NCBI GenBank assembly: GCA_900088475.1 | Contig: FLMG01004369.1 | Location: 1 to 23,753, forward strand | Direction: 5' to 3' | Origin: Hyphochytrium catenoides | Taxonomy: Eukaryota > Sar > Hyphochytriomycetes > Hyphochytriales > Hyphochytriaceae | Length of the DNA stretch: 23,753 nucleotides | Part shown: positions 1 through 10,820 of the stretch, in pieces | How positions within the stretch are numbered: the stretch's first letter is position 1 | Layout of the letters: each line of letters begins with the position of its first letter | The notes under the pieces: model-generated | Told to the model about the DNA's origin: nothing | Seen by the model: only the letters and a program-made list of their open reading frames with translations | The model's database searches: none | Translations under genes and position numbers: made by a program

Positions 1-44
1 CTCTCTCTCTCTCTCTCTCTTTTTCTCCCTTCTCCCTTCTCCCT

Positions 45-75
<31 letters not shown>

Positions 76-78
76 CTC
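1..78. repeat. CT-rich microsatellite at window edge
   Basis: A nearly pure pyrimidine (CT)n tract with short T and CCCTT interruptions starts at the first base of the window. It ends in CCTC just before an A run. Its left edge is outside the window. No coding sense was seen in it. Confidence 0.95.
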
Positions 79-618
79 AAAAAGACTACGGGAACTAGTC
101 TATGTGTCTGTTTGTACCAGTGGTAACGGTCTGTAGCTCTGAAAGGTTGTGACCCTTCTCCAATTATTACTACTTCCATCAAACAGTCTCCTAACTCTCG
201 AGAGCATCGCCCATTACTATTGATGGAATGTCCATAGCCATTTCTCCCGAGATTGTCGCCTTCATCAGCTGTTCAAGGCTTTACTAATAATAGAACTACA
301 TGTACTGTACTGTCAATGAAGACATACTTTGTCAATAGTTCGATTCGATCCTTTCTTCCCGATTTCGCCCTAAATAAGGCCCTGATTTGAAAGGCAATGC
401 ATTTATTTGAGCCAAATGTGTGGTTGATTACTATCATTCGGTTATCATTAGCTTTGGTTTAGTAGCCGTTGCCAGCTACTCTCAACGGCTATTGATTCCC
501 TCTGTCTTTTTGAATTGAGTTTTTGTGCAAGGAAGAACGGAAGCTTCTGATGATGCTCCTTTCAGCAACACGGATCTCTCTCTCTCTCTTCTTCCTCTCT
601 CTCTCTTCCTCTCTCTCC

Positions 619-652
<34 letters not shown>

Positions 653-1022
653 AGCTCCCTCGCTCGCCTCGTCCTGAAGTCCTGATCAATCTTGCTCCTG
701 GTGCTTCTGTAGAGCTTGGCTGCTTGCGCTTTCGGCTTTGATGTCACTCGGCGTCTGACAGGCTGTTCCAGTCTGCTCCATGTCGAAAGTCTTCGCGGCG
801 GCTGTGTCTCGGTCTTCCTCGTTGTCTTGATCCCTTGTCTCTTCTCCCTTGGTACTTGCTTCACTTCAGCTCTCCGTCCTCTAGAGAGACTGCGAACAGG
901 TACAACTGAAGCGGAAGACAGAGCAAGACCTGGGATGTGGCGCTCGCTACACAGGACATGACACAAATCGAACGAAGAGCGCCTTGAAGCAGGCCCTAGA
1001 AAGTTCAAGAGCCATTGATATC
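79..1022. other. Upstream intergenic / 5' region of ASPM gene
   Basis: No gene could be supported here. A second CT tract lies at 575-652 and most of the rest is unique sequence. Short frames on both strands lack recognisable domains; the longest, on the minus strand, is largely the translation of the CT tract into Arg/Glu repeats. The segment probably carries the promoter and 5' UTR of the ASPM gene that starts at 1023. No convincing TATA box was seen at a useful distance. A non-coding upstream exon cannot be excluded. Confidence 0.5.
575..652. repeat. (CT)n microsatellite
   Basis: Interrupted CT dinucleotide array (CTCTTCCT and CTCTCCCT interruptions, then an uninterrupted stretch) about 370 bp upstream of the ASPM start codon. 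It lies in presumed promoter or 5' UTR DNA. Confidence 0.9.
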
Positions 1023-4000
1023 ATGGGTAAGTGCAACTCTTAGCGACAGACAGTGCTTCTTAACAGCTATTCACCCAAACCCATTGCAGACAAGGAAAAC
1101 ACCTTTGACATCAACCAGCTTCTAGGATTTGTTGCTTCAGACAGCGAGCGACCAGCTTCTCCCCAAAAAGACAAGTCAGAGGCACCCAATTTAAAGAAAG
1201 AGAAGGATGTCGAGAGCCTTCCCACTCTATTCCTGGACCAGTTCCAGCAGACACCTTGGATTAGTTTCAAGAATGTCAAAGTCAACTGCACTGCAGATAG
1301 AACACTGCGAGTTCTCAATGACAGTGACCATGAAGCTCTATTAGAGGTCTACAGAGTGCCAGATGCCAAAGGATTTGCTGTCTCTTCTCTGGAAGGAGAG
1401 CCATTACCCTCTCGACTATCTCTTGCTCCTAAGTGCTCAAAGCTTCTAAAGATTTCCTGGACCCCGAAGGGAGAAGATGAGACAATCAAGACCTCCATCC
1501 TCTTCAAGTACAATCGTAAGTTCTCTCTCCAGGCCGTTCTGGTTGGCAATGTTCTGGCAGACAACGTCCAGAAAAAGGCAAAGCGGAAGCTTGCAGTCCT
1601 CGCAGACAGAGGAGGAAGGGATAGAACTGCCCCGAAAGACCTTTCTCTCCGCCTAGTTCGTCAGTCTATTGACCCTTCAGCATCCCGAAAAGAGGTTGCG
1701 CCACCTCAGCCTAAGGAGATGCATGAAAGGAAAACACGAGTAGTAGACATTACATCCGGCTCCACTGTCTCAAAGACAGTGTCTTCCTCTCATTCTCCCT
1801 CTCGAACTCGTAAGCTCTCTCTTGCATCTCGGAAAAGAGGTGTGGGAGAGAGAGCAAAGAAAGAGGGCCATGGACCCAAGCAGACAAGTGGGACCAATCT
1901 TCTCACATCCATGCGTAAGGTGCTATTCGATCCCCAGTGGATGGAGAAACAGGAGGCCGCTTACACTGACTGGATCAACTATACGCTCTACCCACCAGAG
2001 AATGATGTGGTGGGCATGGATGTGGAGGGAGAGGCCACGGTAGACTCTCTCTCTCAGACTAGAGATCAGTTTCTCCTCTTGCTGCAGAAGAGGAGGGAGG
2101 CAACAGTCCGACGGAGAGCGTTCCATCTTTACCATTCTCCAGATTTTGAAAAGGTTAGGGCGACAGTAGAGGAAGAGGTGGTGCTGGGGCACTTAGCCAT
2201 TCGGTCTGACAGAGATCTACACTCCGACTTGGGCCTAAGAGAAGCCTTTGTAGAGCTTCTCTTCTCCTACCACCCATCGTGGCTCAAAGTGGGCCTAGAA
2301 GTGGTCTTTGGAGAGATTATATCTATCCCTCCGATGGAGAGAGAGAGGGGCAGAGATGCTCTTCCTCCCAATGGTCTACCGAATGGGAGGGAGAGAGGAC
2401 TCGGAACTAGCGTTGCGAGGGCGAAAGAAGATGAAAGAGACTCTATTTCGAAGCGTTGCCATCGGACCTTGCGGAGGTTCATCATTGAGAGACTTCTGAA
2501 TGATCCAGAGACGAAGACGCAGTTCTCCAAGAACACCAGAGTGCCTTCAGGAGTCTGGGCAGATCGTTATCGCACCGCTTTACAGCAGCTAACGCTAAGA
2601 CGCTTCTTGATGCTTGTCTACTTCTTAGACAGAGCCAAGGAGAAGAGTCTGTTGGATAGCAGCGGTCCTTGTCTCTTTAAGAAGGATGCCACCATCAAAT
2701 CTTCAAAGGAGGTACGGTATAGTCACTAGTCCTAGCTAGACAGCGTGATAGAGTGTCATTCTCTTTTTCTAAGGCCTCAATTTCCCTTTTCTTCGCTTTC
2801 TCTCACGCCCGTGGTCTCTCCCTGTTATTTCACCCTTTACCTTTGTTTTAACCAGCTTCCCAGACACACCCACATGCTTATCGCTTGTGTAGAGGTCTAA
2901 CATATCTCCTCTTGCCTCCTTCTTCCGCTTCCACCAGATGCTCATCACTTTCTGCAAGGACTTTCTCAGTGGCGAGGGTAATATCTCACGCCACCTCTCT
3001 CTCCTGGGTCTAGAAGTTTCCCATCGTCAGACTTTCCTGGATGAGTTCAACTTCTCGGTCACCTCTCTCTCCTCCGATCTGAGGGACGGCGTCCGTCTTT
3101 GCCGTCTCCTGGAAACGGTGACAAGTGATGCTTCTCTTTCACTCTCCCGTCAACTTCGAATCCCTGTCGTTTCCAGGCTTCAAAAGATTCACAACGTTAG
3201 CTTGGCTCTTCGCCGCCTTGAAGAAGAAGGAAGGGGAGAGGGTGTGAAGCGCGCAGGGATCACAGCAAAGGATATTGTAGATGGACATAGAGAGAAGACG
3301 CTGTTTCTTCTTTGGCAGGTGAGGGTACAACATACTGATAGGCATTGAATATTGTTGTCCCAACCCAGCCTCTCTTCGAGTCCAATGTGTACTCAGTTTA
3401 CCTCTTGCATTCTTACATATCCCCCGCCCGTCTATGGGGCTCCCGTCTATATGCAAGTGTTACCGCTGACTCTGGCTCACGCTCCTGTTGCTCGGCTATA
3501 GCTTATCTTTGAGTTTAAGATCTCAAGCATTTTGGATCAAGCTGCTCTGGAGAAGGAGATCAAGCATGTTAAAGCAATCTCCAGCCGCAGAGCACTAGAG
3601 CTCCTTCAAGCCCTAGAGGAGGCCGAGACAGAAAAAGACGACGAGGAACTTTCCACCGCTTCTCTGCCTTCTTCCTCCATGTCTTCTTCCTCCAAGTCAA
3701 GTCTACTTTCTTGTCCTGAAGTCCTTCTTCTGCTGCGGTGGTGTCAAGCCGTTTGTGCCCATTACGGCGTCCCCGTCATGAACTTTTCTTCTTCCTTCGC
3801 TGATGGGAAGGCCCTCTGTCTGCTGGTCCACTTTTATCATCCTAAGGTAGGGCACTTAGAGTCATGAGCTCCATTCACTAAAGCACGGGGTGCCGACATC
3901 AAATAGACATTTTTGTATGGAGTTTCGGCGTGGCAAAAAGCTGTGGATACTTCTCAGTGCGTTACCTACCTCGTTCACCAGGTCTAACTCCTCTCGTGGT

Positions 4001-7000
4001 ACTCTGTCGTCTTCTGGTGCCGCAGCTGATTGAGTTCCGGTCCATCAAGGAAACCACCACCGATCTTGCCCGTCATAGGCTGGGACAAGGAGTACCTGCG
4101 AAAGAGCTGTTGGAGTTACAGCATTGGACCGCTGTATGTCCTCAAAGAATAGGGGAAGAAGACTATAGGCGAGCAGTGGACGGCGAGAAGACCAACTTCT
4201 CTCTCGTCAACAAGGCTGCCAAAGCGTTAGGATGTGTACCTGTCAAACGTAAGAGCTTCAGACATCGAAAAATTCTATAACCGCTACCTTTACCTCTCTG
4301 CTTAGTCTTCCATGGTTGAGGAATAACCTTTCAAAGCATGCTAAATATTATTGCTAACTCTCGCCCTTTCCTCCCTATGTACTCTTCACCTTGTCCTTTC
4401 CCATTTTCTTCCTTGCGACGCCTGCTTCTAGTGTTGGACTTTAGCAGTGAAAATGTGCCGAACGAGAAGTTTCTTGTCACTTTCCTCTCATACCTTTGCC
4501 CACGTCTGATGGACTCCAGTAGAGAGATCAGAGCCACTCTTAGGATACAGGTAAGCTGCAAATGACGTTCTCTATTTCTTTCCTCTTTCGTGGTAGCATA
4601 TCCTTTGCCCTCCCTCAGCCTCTCTAAGATTTTCTGGAGTTAAGAACACTTCCTCAACTTCCTCTTTGATATAGCTCCGTCGAGGTCTGTCTTTCGTGAT
4701 CTTCCCAATCCTTTCCTCTTCTCCTTCTAATCCCATCTCCTCCAGCGAGTATGGCGATCCCACTATGCCAAGCAACAGAAAGAAAGAAGACGAAAGGCTG
4801 CTAAAGTCATTCAACGGGCCTGGATCTCCTCTTCTTCTCTCCGTATGCTTCACCGTATGGTCTATCGACATCGCAGAGGTGCCACGGCTCTACAGAAGGC
4901 AAGTGACCTCATCGTCTTCCTTTTCTCTGCGATAAGAATCTTTCCAACCGGAGTGTCGATCAGTTAGTTCACCCTCATTCGGCTGTCTACGACTTCCGCT
5001 TTCTGTTATTCTTGGTCTTCTTGGTGGTCCAGCTCTCTCTCTATAGAGGTAGCACCTTCATCTTCTGTGCGAGTGACCGTTGCCCTTCCCTCGATTGTTC
5101 TCTGGATCAATTCCATCATTTCCACTCATTCTGCTCCTATTCTAACTTCTGTTCCTCCAACCACCTTTATCTAAACACGATGATAGGTGTACCGAGCTTA
5201 CAAGGTTCGACAGACGTACCGGACCCAGCTTGTGGCTCTGAACACTATCAAGTGCTTCCTGCTGAGTGCGATTCAAGATCGAAGGGCAACGAAAGCAAGG
5301 GAGGAGCAGGAGCTAAGGTTGGCGAGCGAAGTGAAGGCCGCCAGTAAGTCCTTACATTCGCGTCTTGATTTGCGATACGTCGAACTTGCTTCCAGAGCAG
5401 ACTTTTAAGTTAAGGGCTGATAATGCCTTTCTATCTCCTCTTTATTCTCCTTCTCTGGCTAACCCAGAGTCAACTCTCATTGTTGTCTGTCGCTGCAGAG
5501 GTCATTCAGGCTTTCGTGATGGGGTCTTGCATGCGAATTTGCTTCCTTCGTGTACGAAGCGCCACAATTAGCCTTCAAGCTGCCGCGAGAAGACATCAGG
5601 CCCAACGACTCTATCAGAGAAGGAGGCATTCCTTTCTTCTTGCTTTGCAGAGAGAAAAGGAGGAAAGAGAGCGAAGGAGACACGATAGTGCTAGGCAAAT
5701 CCAGAGGCTCTTCAGATTGCTGCTTATTAGAAGAGAGCAGCAAAGACAAAGACATGCTGCAGTCATTCTCCAAAACCTTGTAAGAGGTCATTTGGCGAGG
5801 ATAGCAGCAACTTCCTTGAGGAAAGATAGAGAAGAAAAAAGAAGACTATCGGCCATTCTTCTCCAATCTCACGTAAGGCGCCTCTTAGCTGTGGCCTCCT
5901 TTACCTCCATGAGGAACGCAGCCATCCAGATCCAGGCATTCTGGAGGACACATCTGCGGGCAGAAGCCCATAAGCGAAAGAATCAAGCTGCATGCAAGAT
6001 ACAGGTCTTCTATAGTTCCTACAAGGTCAGAATTGACTTTTTGAGGCAAAAGTCATCTGCCATGAGGGTTCAGCGAAAGACTCGCCGTTTCCTATCCTCC
6101 CTGCGCGAGGAAAGGAAGGCTAGGGCTGCCATAGTGATCCAAAAGATGCACCGTGGACGAAGGCAAAGGTAAGGGCTCAGTCATGAATGAGGTGGGGATG
6201 AAGTAAGACCTAAACATAGAGACCTGAGAGGGTGATTTCCCCTCTCTGACGGCTCATTCAACTCCACATCGCGTCGTATCATGTTCTCAGGCTTAAGTAT
6301 GTTGCGCAAAGAAGCGTAGCGCTCTTACTTCAGAGAGCTATCAGAAGAGTGTGGAGCAATAGAGAAGAGCAAGAACAGATCCGACGGGCAAGGAGAGACG
6401 CCGCGATCTGCATCCAGAAGAACACTAGAGCATGGTTCTCAAGGTAGGTAGTGTATCTTACTCTTTCAGCATATAGCTCGTTTACACGATCGTGCAAGGA
6501 CAGCTAACTCATTATCTATCTTTCATGGCCTGCTCGACTGGTATCCATAGGCGGGAGAAGCAGCGGCGGCAACAAGCTGTCACTCTCCTCCAAAAGTCTA
6601 TGAGAGCCGCTATCGCTGCCAAGCAGGCAGCTCGGCAACGTCTAGCGGCCAAGCTTATTCAGAGTAAGCTCTTCATGCGCATGTCCATCAACCGGCGGTG
6701 TCATCAGCCCCCAATAACGCGCCGTCTTCTTACTTATCACGATCGCTAGCTTCCTGGTTGCGCTATGTAAGTTGGAAATGTATGAAAGAGGAAGAGCTCC
6801 GCTGTCGCTGGGTAGCAGCTGTGCGGATCCAAAGACACACCCGAGGCATGCTGCACAGAGTTCGCTACCAAAGGATTAAGGTAACTGTATTTCTGCCTCT
6901 TCTTTCCTCCTTTTCTCGGATGCCTTGCTCAATCTCGGTTAACCCCTTCTGAGGCTATCCTTAAACTCTATGCTCGGTGCTCTCCTCATAGTAGCTGCTC

Positions 7001-10000
7001 TCTTTCTCTCACTGTCGGTGGATCCGGTCTCACGCTTTCCCTACACGTTGTAGACTCTAGCTCTAAAGCTCCAACGTATATTCCGAGGTGGGCGGGTTCG
7101 GGAACAGCTTCAGGCGAAGAGAATAGCGGCAACAGCTATCCAAAAGGAAGTTCGGCGATGGATTGATGTCTGCTCTTATAGAAGTACGTAGTCCCCAAGT
7201 CAGGGCTCTCTCTCTATTCTTTGCCATCTTGTCAACAACCACTACTTCCCCTTAGTTTTGCCATCGCCCTTGCCATTGCTATGCACTAAGTCACTCCGTC
7301 TAGAATTAAGGGCAAGTGCCGTCGTGATTCAAAGAGCAGAGAGGAATAGGCGTATGAAAAGAGCATTATCCAAGCTAATCCAGAGCAAAAGAACAGTAGA
7401 ATATTTTGCTCTTACCTCTGCCAGAAGAAAGGCATTCTTGAGAGCGAGGGCCGCGGCAATTAAGGTCGGTGGCGCTGTTTCTTTCTCCGGGTATTTGCTC
7501 TCTTCTCAGCTGTGTCATCTTACCTCTCTCTTCTAACTCTTAAATCATCAACCTGTCTCTAACCGCAACCGCACATTAGATTCAGAGCAAAGTCAGGGCT
7601 TTCCTCGCCCGGCAGCAACTTCATCGCAACCTTAAAGCAGTTAAAACACTGCAGGGCGCAATTCGAAAGTGGAGAGAGCAAAGGGAAAGAGAGCGCCTTT
7701 CTTTGGCGAAGGATACAATCGATCGCTTCCTCTTCTATTGCTTTATGCGAAAGAGGAGAGAGAAAAGGATAGCTGAGGAGAATAAGGCAGCGACGGAGTT
7801 GCAGAAGATTGTACGCGGCTGGAACAAGAGGAAGACATTCACTCGGACTGTCGCCAGGTATGTGCATGAATAGACATAAGAGTTCCCTCTGAACTCCTAA
7901 TATCTCTTCTTCCTCTACATTCTCTAGTTCAAGCTCTCTCTACCCAGGCGGCTAGATCGCTATGGGTCCCTCGCTCCCTCCGTTCGTTGCCTCTGTATCC
8001 TCTGACTGTCATTTCCGCTTGCTGCCTCCATGCCTTAAAGAGTAATCAAGATCCAGTCCATCTGGAGAATGGCCTCCGCTAAAATGACGGCTCGGAAGAG
8101 AGCAGACGCGATAGAGTTGATTCAAAGAACTGTTAGAAGGTACGGTATCTAGCTACCTATGTCCAGAGCGCTTTGGTCGTCTCTGTCGGTCTCTATCTTG
8201 CCTAGTCTGTCGGTGTTTGGCCCTGACTTTGACTTGGGTAGGCACCTTGAGGTCCGTCACATGGAAGAAAGGGAGAGAAGTGCGACTTTGATTCAAAAGA
8301 CAGTCAGAAAGTTCCTGGCTCGATCTGTCTATCTTCAACAACGGGAAGCGGTCTGGAGGATCCAACACATATGGCGACGACACATGGAAAGACAGATAGC
8401 TCGGAAGGAGTTAGAGGAGAAAAGGAGACAAGAAGATGCAGCAAGCACAGTCCAAGTCATGTGGCGTTGCTATCGGAAGAAGATGGAGGAGAAAGAAAGA
8501 AGAGAGAAAGCAGCAAGGATAGTCACGGCACTTCTTCAGAGCTTTGTGACACGGAGCAGATATCTTCGTCTCAGGATAGACGGTGGGTTTTTGTCTCCTT
8601 TTCCCTTCCTTAGTCCCATCCATTCAATATTTTATTGGGCGGTATCGTCCTTTCTCCCTCATCTTCGCTTTCTACATGGTCTTATGCGCTCTTCGTAGCG
8701 GTTCGACTGCAGTCCTGGGCTCGCGGCTATCTTGAGCGCCGGCGCTACCTTCAACTCCGTTATCGTACCGTGCATTTGCAAAGAATATGGCGGCAGTGTA
8801 AAGAACAGAGAGAGAAAGCGGCCAACACCATTCAGCGACGATGGAGACGCTCGAAGGTACATAGATTCAACCAAAAGAGGAGGCGCGTCTAGAGAGTAGA
8901 AGGAAGAGGGAAAAGGATGTCATGAGCTGGGGACCTCACTCTTCTGACAATGCCTCCCTGTAGCACGCTGCTTGGTTTTCGGCTATGCTCTGCCTCTACC
9001 GCGAGTATCAGACCGAGCGCCAGGCAGTTCTTCGGGTGCAACGCTACTGGAGAGCCGCGAAAGTGCGTTGGTTCCTTAGGGAGACTCAAGAGGAGAGAAG
9101 GAGGAAGAGACAAGATGCTGCACTCACTCTTCAGAGGTTCGTCAGGGGATCCATCGTGAGGAAGAAGGTCATTCCACAGCGGAGGAAAGCAATTTTGACC
9201 GTGCAGGTATGCGAATGTTATGAAGAGTAAGCCTTAGCCAGCCCGCGCCCGTTCACTTATGGTTTGGTCTCTCTTCGGCTTACGCCTTAACAGTCGTGGT
9301 GGCGCGGCTGCCAGGTGCGCCGTGTCTCTTCAGCTCGAGAGAGAAGAGTGAGAAAGAGACTTGAGAGGGCGACTAGAAGGGCCACAGAGCCTCTGAGGCT
9401 GGGTAACAGAACAGCAGCGGCACTGGAGACTCTGAAGGGAGGAACGAAGCTTACTTCCGTCCTCCAAGCCTGTATATCTCTTGGTAAGTGTCAGAAATAG
9501 CCGAGAAGCGCACCCTTGAGATGTCGAAGCGCCTACCTAGTATCATCCACCTTCTAGGGTTGTCCTCCCTTCACTCAGTCTTTTAAGCGTGTCCTCTCTG
9601 TCTAACATTCTTCCGTCTCTTACTCTCCAGAAATCTCGACCAAGTATTCGTTGCGCTGCTGTGAGGCGGTCATCCATCACAACGCCGTCCCCATTCTTTT
9701 TGCCCTCATTCGCTCCTGCAACCGCAGCCAACCCCATCTGGAGCTTCTCTCCCATGCACTCTCTATTCTCCTCCATCTCTCTCAACTTCCTCCACCTTTA
9801 AGTGAGGCAGTCTCAGCTCCTCCGGAAGCAGTGGAGGTGCTAGCTGACCTGCTCCAGATGTTTAGAGATAAAGAAGGCCTTTTTCTAAAGACGGCGAAGA
9901 TCCTACGAGTGGTGTGCCAGAGCCCTCATACGAGTAAGGTAGGTCTGAAAACGCGTAAAAGAATGTGTGAAACAGAGAGAGAGAGACAAAGTGAAAAGGG

Positions 10001-10413
10001 GAGAGAGAGAACAACAGAGAGAGAGAGAGAGAGAGTCTAGTCGTAGTTTGAGCGAGGGACAATAAGATGGGGTGGACTTACTAAAGCTGGTGGCAAGGCA
10101 GAGTTCTGGAAAAGATTGAAACTAGTGGATGGCGGAGTGGGCCAGCTCCTTTTATAGGGAGATAGATGTCCTAATTCTTTGTCCTCTCTTCTGCGCCCCC
10201 AACACCTCCTCCCCCGTCTTTCTTTAGGCGCGATTGGATCAGGCTAACCTGCCAAAGCGTCTGGAAAGCATCAAGCAGATCCTCACGCGGAAGTGGGAGA
10301 TGGAGAGGAAAATGGCTTCAGATCGCCCTCCTTCTTCTTCTTCTTCCTCTACCAAACTGCAGCTCTCGGTAGCATCCGTTGAGAGGCTTCTCCAGACCGT
10401 CCAGGCGGCCTAA
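1023..10413 (+). CDS. ASPM: ASPM / abnormal spindle (Asp) homologue, 22 exons, about 2070 aa
   Basis: Spindle-pole and microtubule minus-end protein. In the known family it binds calmodulin through IQ motifs and focuses spindle poles; here that role is inferred from homology. Exons: 1023-1026, 1090-2711, 2938-3318, 3502-3846, 4026-4248, 4432-4550, 4746-4898, 5187-5343, 5499-6168, 6291-6443, 6551-6663, 6750-6880, 7054-7183, 7256-7464, 7580-7857, 8041-8139, 8242-8582, 8699-8856, 8964-9206, 9294-9483, 9631-9938, 10228-10413. The total is 6213 nt, divisible by 3, and phases match at every junction. Domains: ASH about residues 57-157; CH1 in exon 3 (FLSGEGNISRHLSLLGL, DGVRLCRLLE, RLQKIHNV, KDIVDGHREKTL); CH2 in exon 4 (WCQAVCAHYGVPVMNFSSSF); about 35 IQ motifs from about 894 to 1850; then a C-terminal ASPM-like region with the hallmark FALIRSCNRS in exon 21. 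The start was chosen because ATGG precedes a GTAAGT donor and gives a phase-compatible join to TTGCAG at 1089. Least certain are exon 14's 5' edge, exon 21's donor and any extra 5' exon. An AATAAA lies 35 nt past the stop. Confidence 0.93.
4899..5186 (+). other. Apparent GC-AG intron in ASPM
   Basis: The donor reads AAG|GCAAGT, the consensus for the rare GC-AG class, and the acceptor reads GATGATAG|GTG. Splicing here joins ATALQK to VYRAYKVRQTY, giving a correctly spaced IQ motif, and keeps phase 0. The nearest upstream GT (AGAG|GTGCC) would delete the first half of that IQ motif. Confidence 0.75.
9974..10035. repeat. GA-rich microsatellite in ASPM intron 21
   Basis: Interrupted (GA)n array on the plus strand, within the 289-nt intron before the last ASPM exon. 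It is purine-rich on the sense strand, whereas the other large tracts upstream of plus-strand genes are CT-rich on the sense strand. Confidence 0.85.
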
Positions 10414-10820
10414 AGGGAGAAACACCTCCAAAAGTAGTCTCGATGTGAATAAAAGCAATGCTAGTCATTTATCGTCATCCACTTGATTGTCCGTATGACG
10501 TCTATGGACAGCGGGATATAGCTTGGAGAGTTACTGGCATTTTGAAGAGGAGAAGAGAGATACTATCTTGCTTATTAGGGAATAACACTTAGAACTGTGA
10601 GGCGCTGTTTTATCTGCGCTCCGGAAAGAGAGGAGGGCCGGATCTCAGGGACTATGCTTGCCTCTAACTGGACTCTGGCGGAAGAAACGAGGAGCTTGGT
10701 TGACACTATCGACTAGAATTTCGGTCCTTAGGCGCATTAGCTACTTGCGCCGTCTGGCCGTAAAGGCTCGAAGTCTGTGCCGGAGAAAAGAAGAGAGAGA
10801 CGTGTTGGATCCTTTTTTTT
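10414..10820. other. Tail-to-tail spacer between ASPM and MO25
   Basis: About 400 bp between the ASPM stop and the proposed MO25 stop, presumably two converging 3' UTRs. Short frames here have no recognisable domain. Apart from the AATAAA after ASPM and an A/T run near 10812-10826, I see no distinct element. Confidence 0.6.
10448..10453 (+). terminator. Candidate polyadenylation signal of ASPM
   Basis: A canonical AATAAA hexamer begins 35 nt after the ASPM stop codon (TAA at 10411-10413). It is the only perfect hexamer seen on the plus strand near the gene end. Its use as a poly(A) signal is inferred from position. Confidence 0.6.

Noticed and set aside
330-360. GTTCGATTC match to a tRNA B box
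   Set aside because: No A box or cloverleaf can be formed with the 50-60 bases upstream, and no acceptor-stem pairing follows.
562-1008. 148-codon minus-strand frame upstream of ASPM
   Set aside because: Its C-terminal third is the translation of the CT tract (Arg/Glu repeats), and the remainder is basic and low in complexity with no domain; it is probably a shadow of biased DNA.
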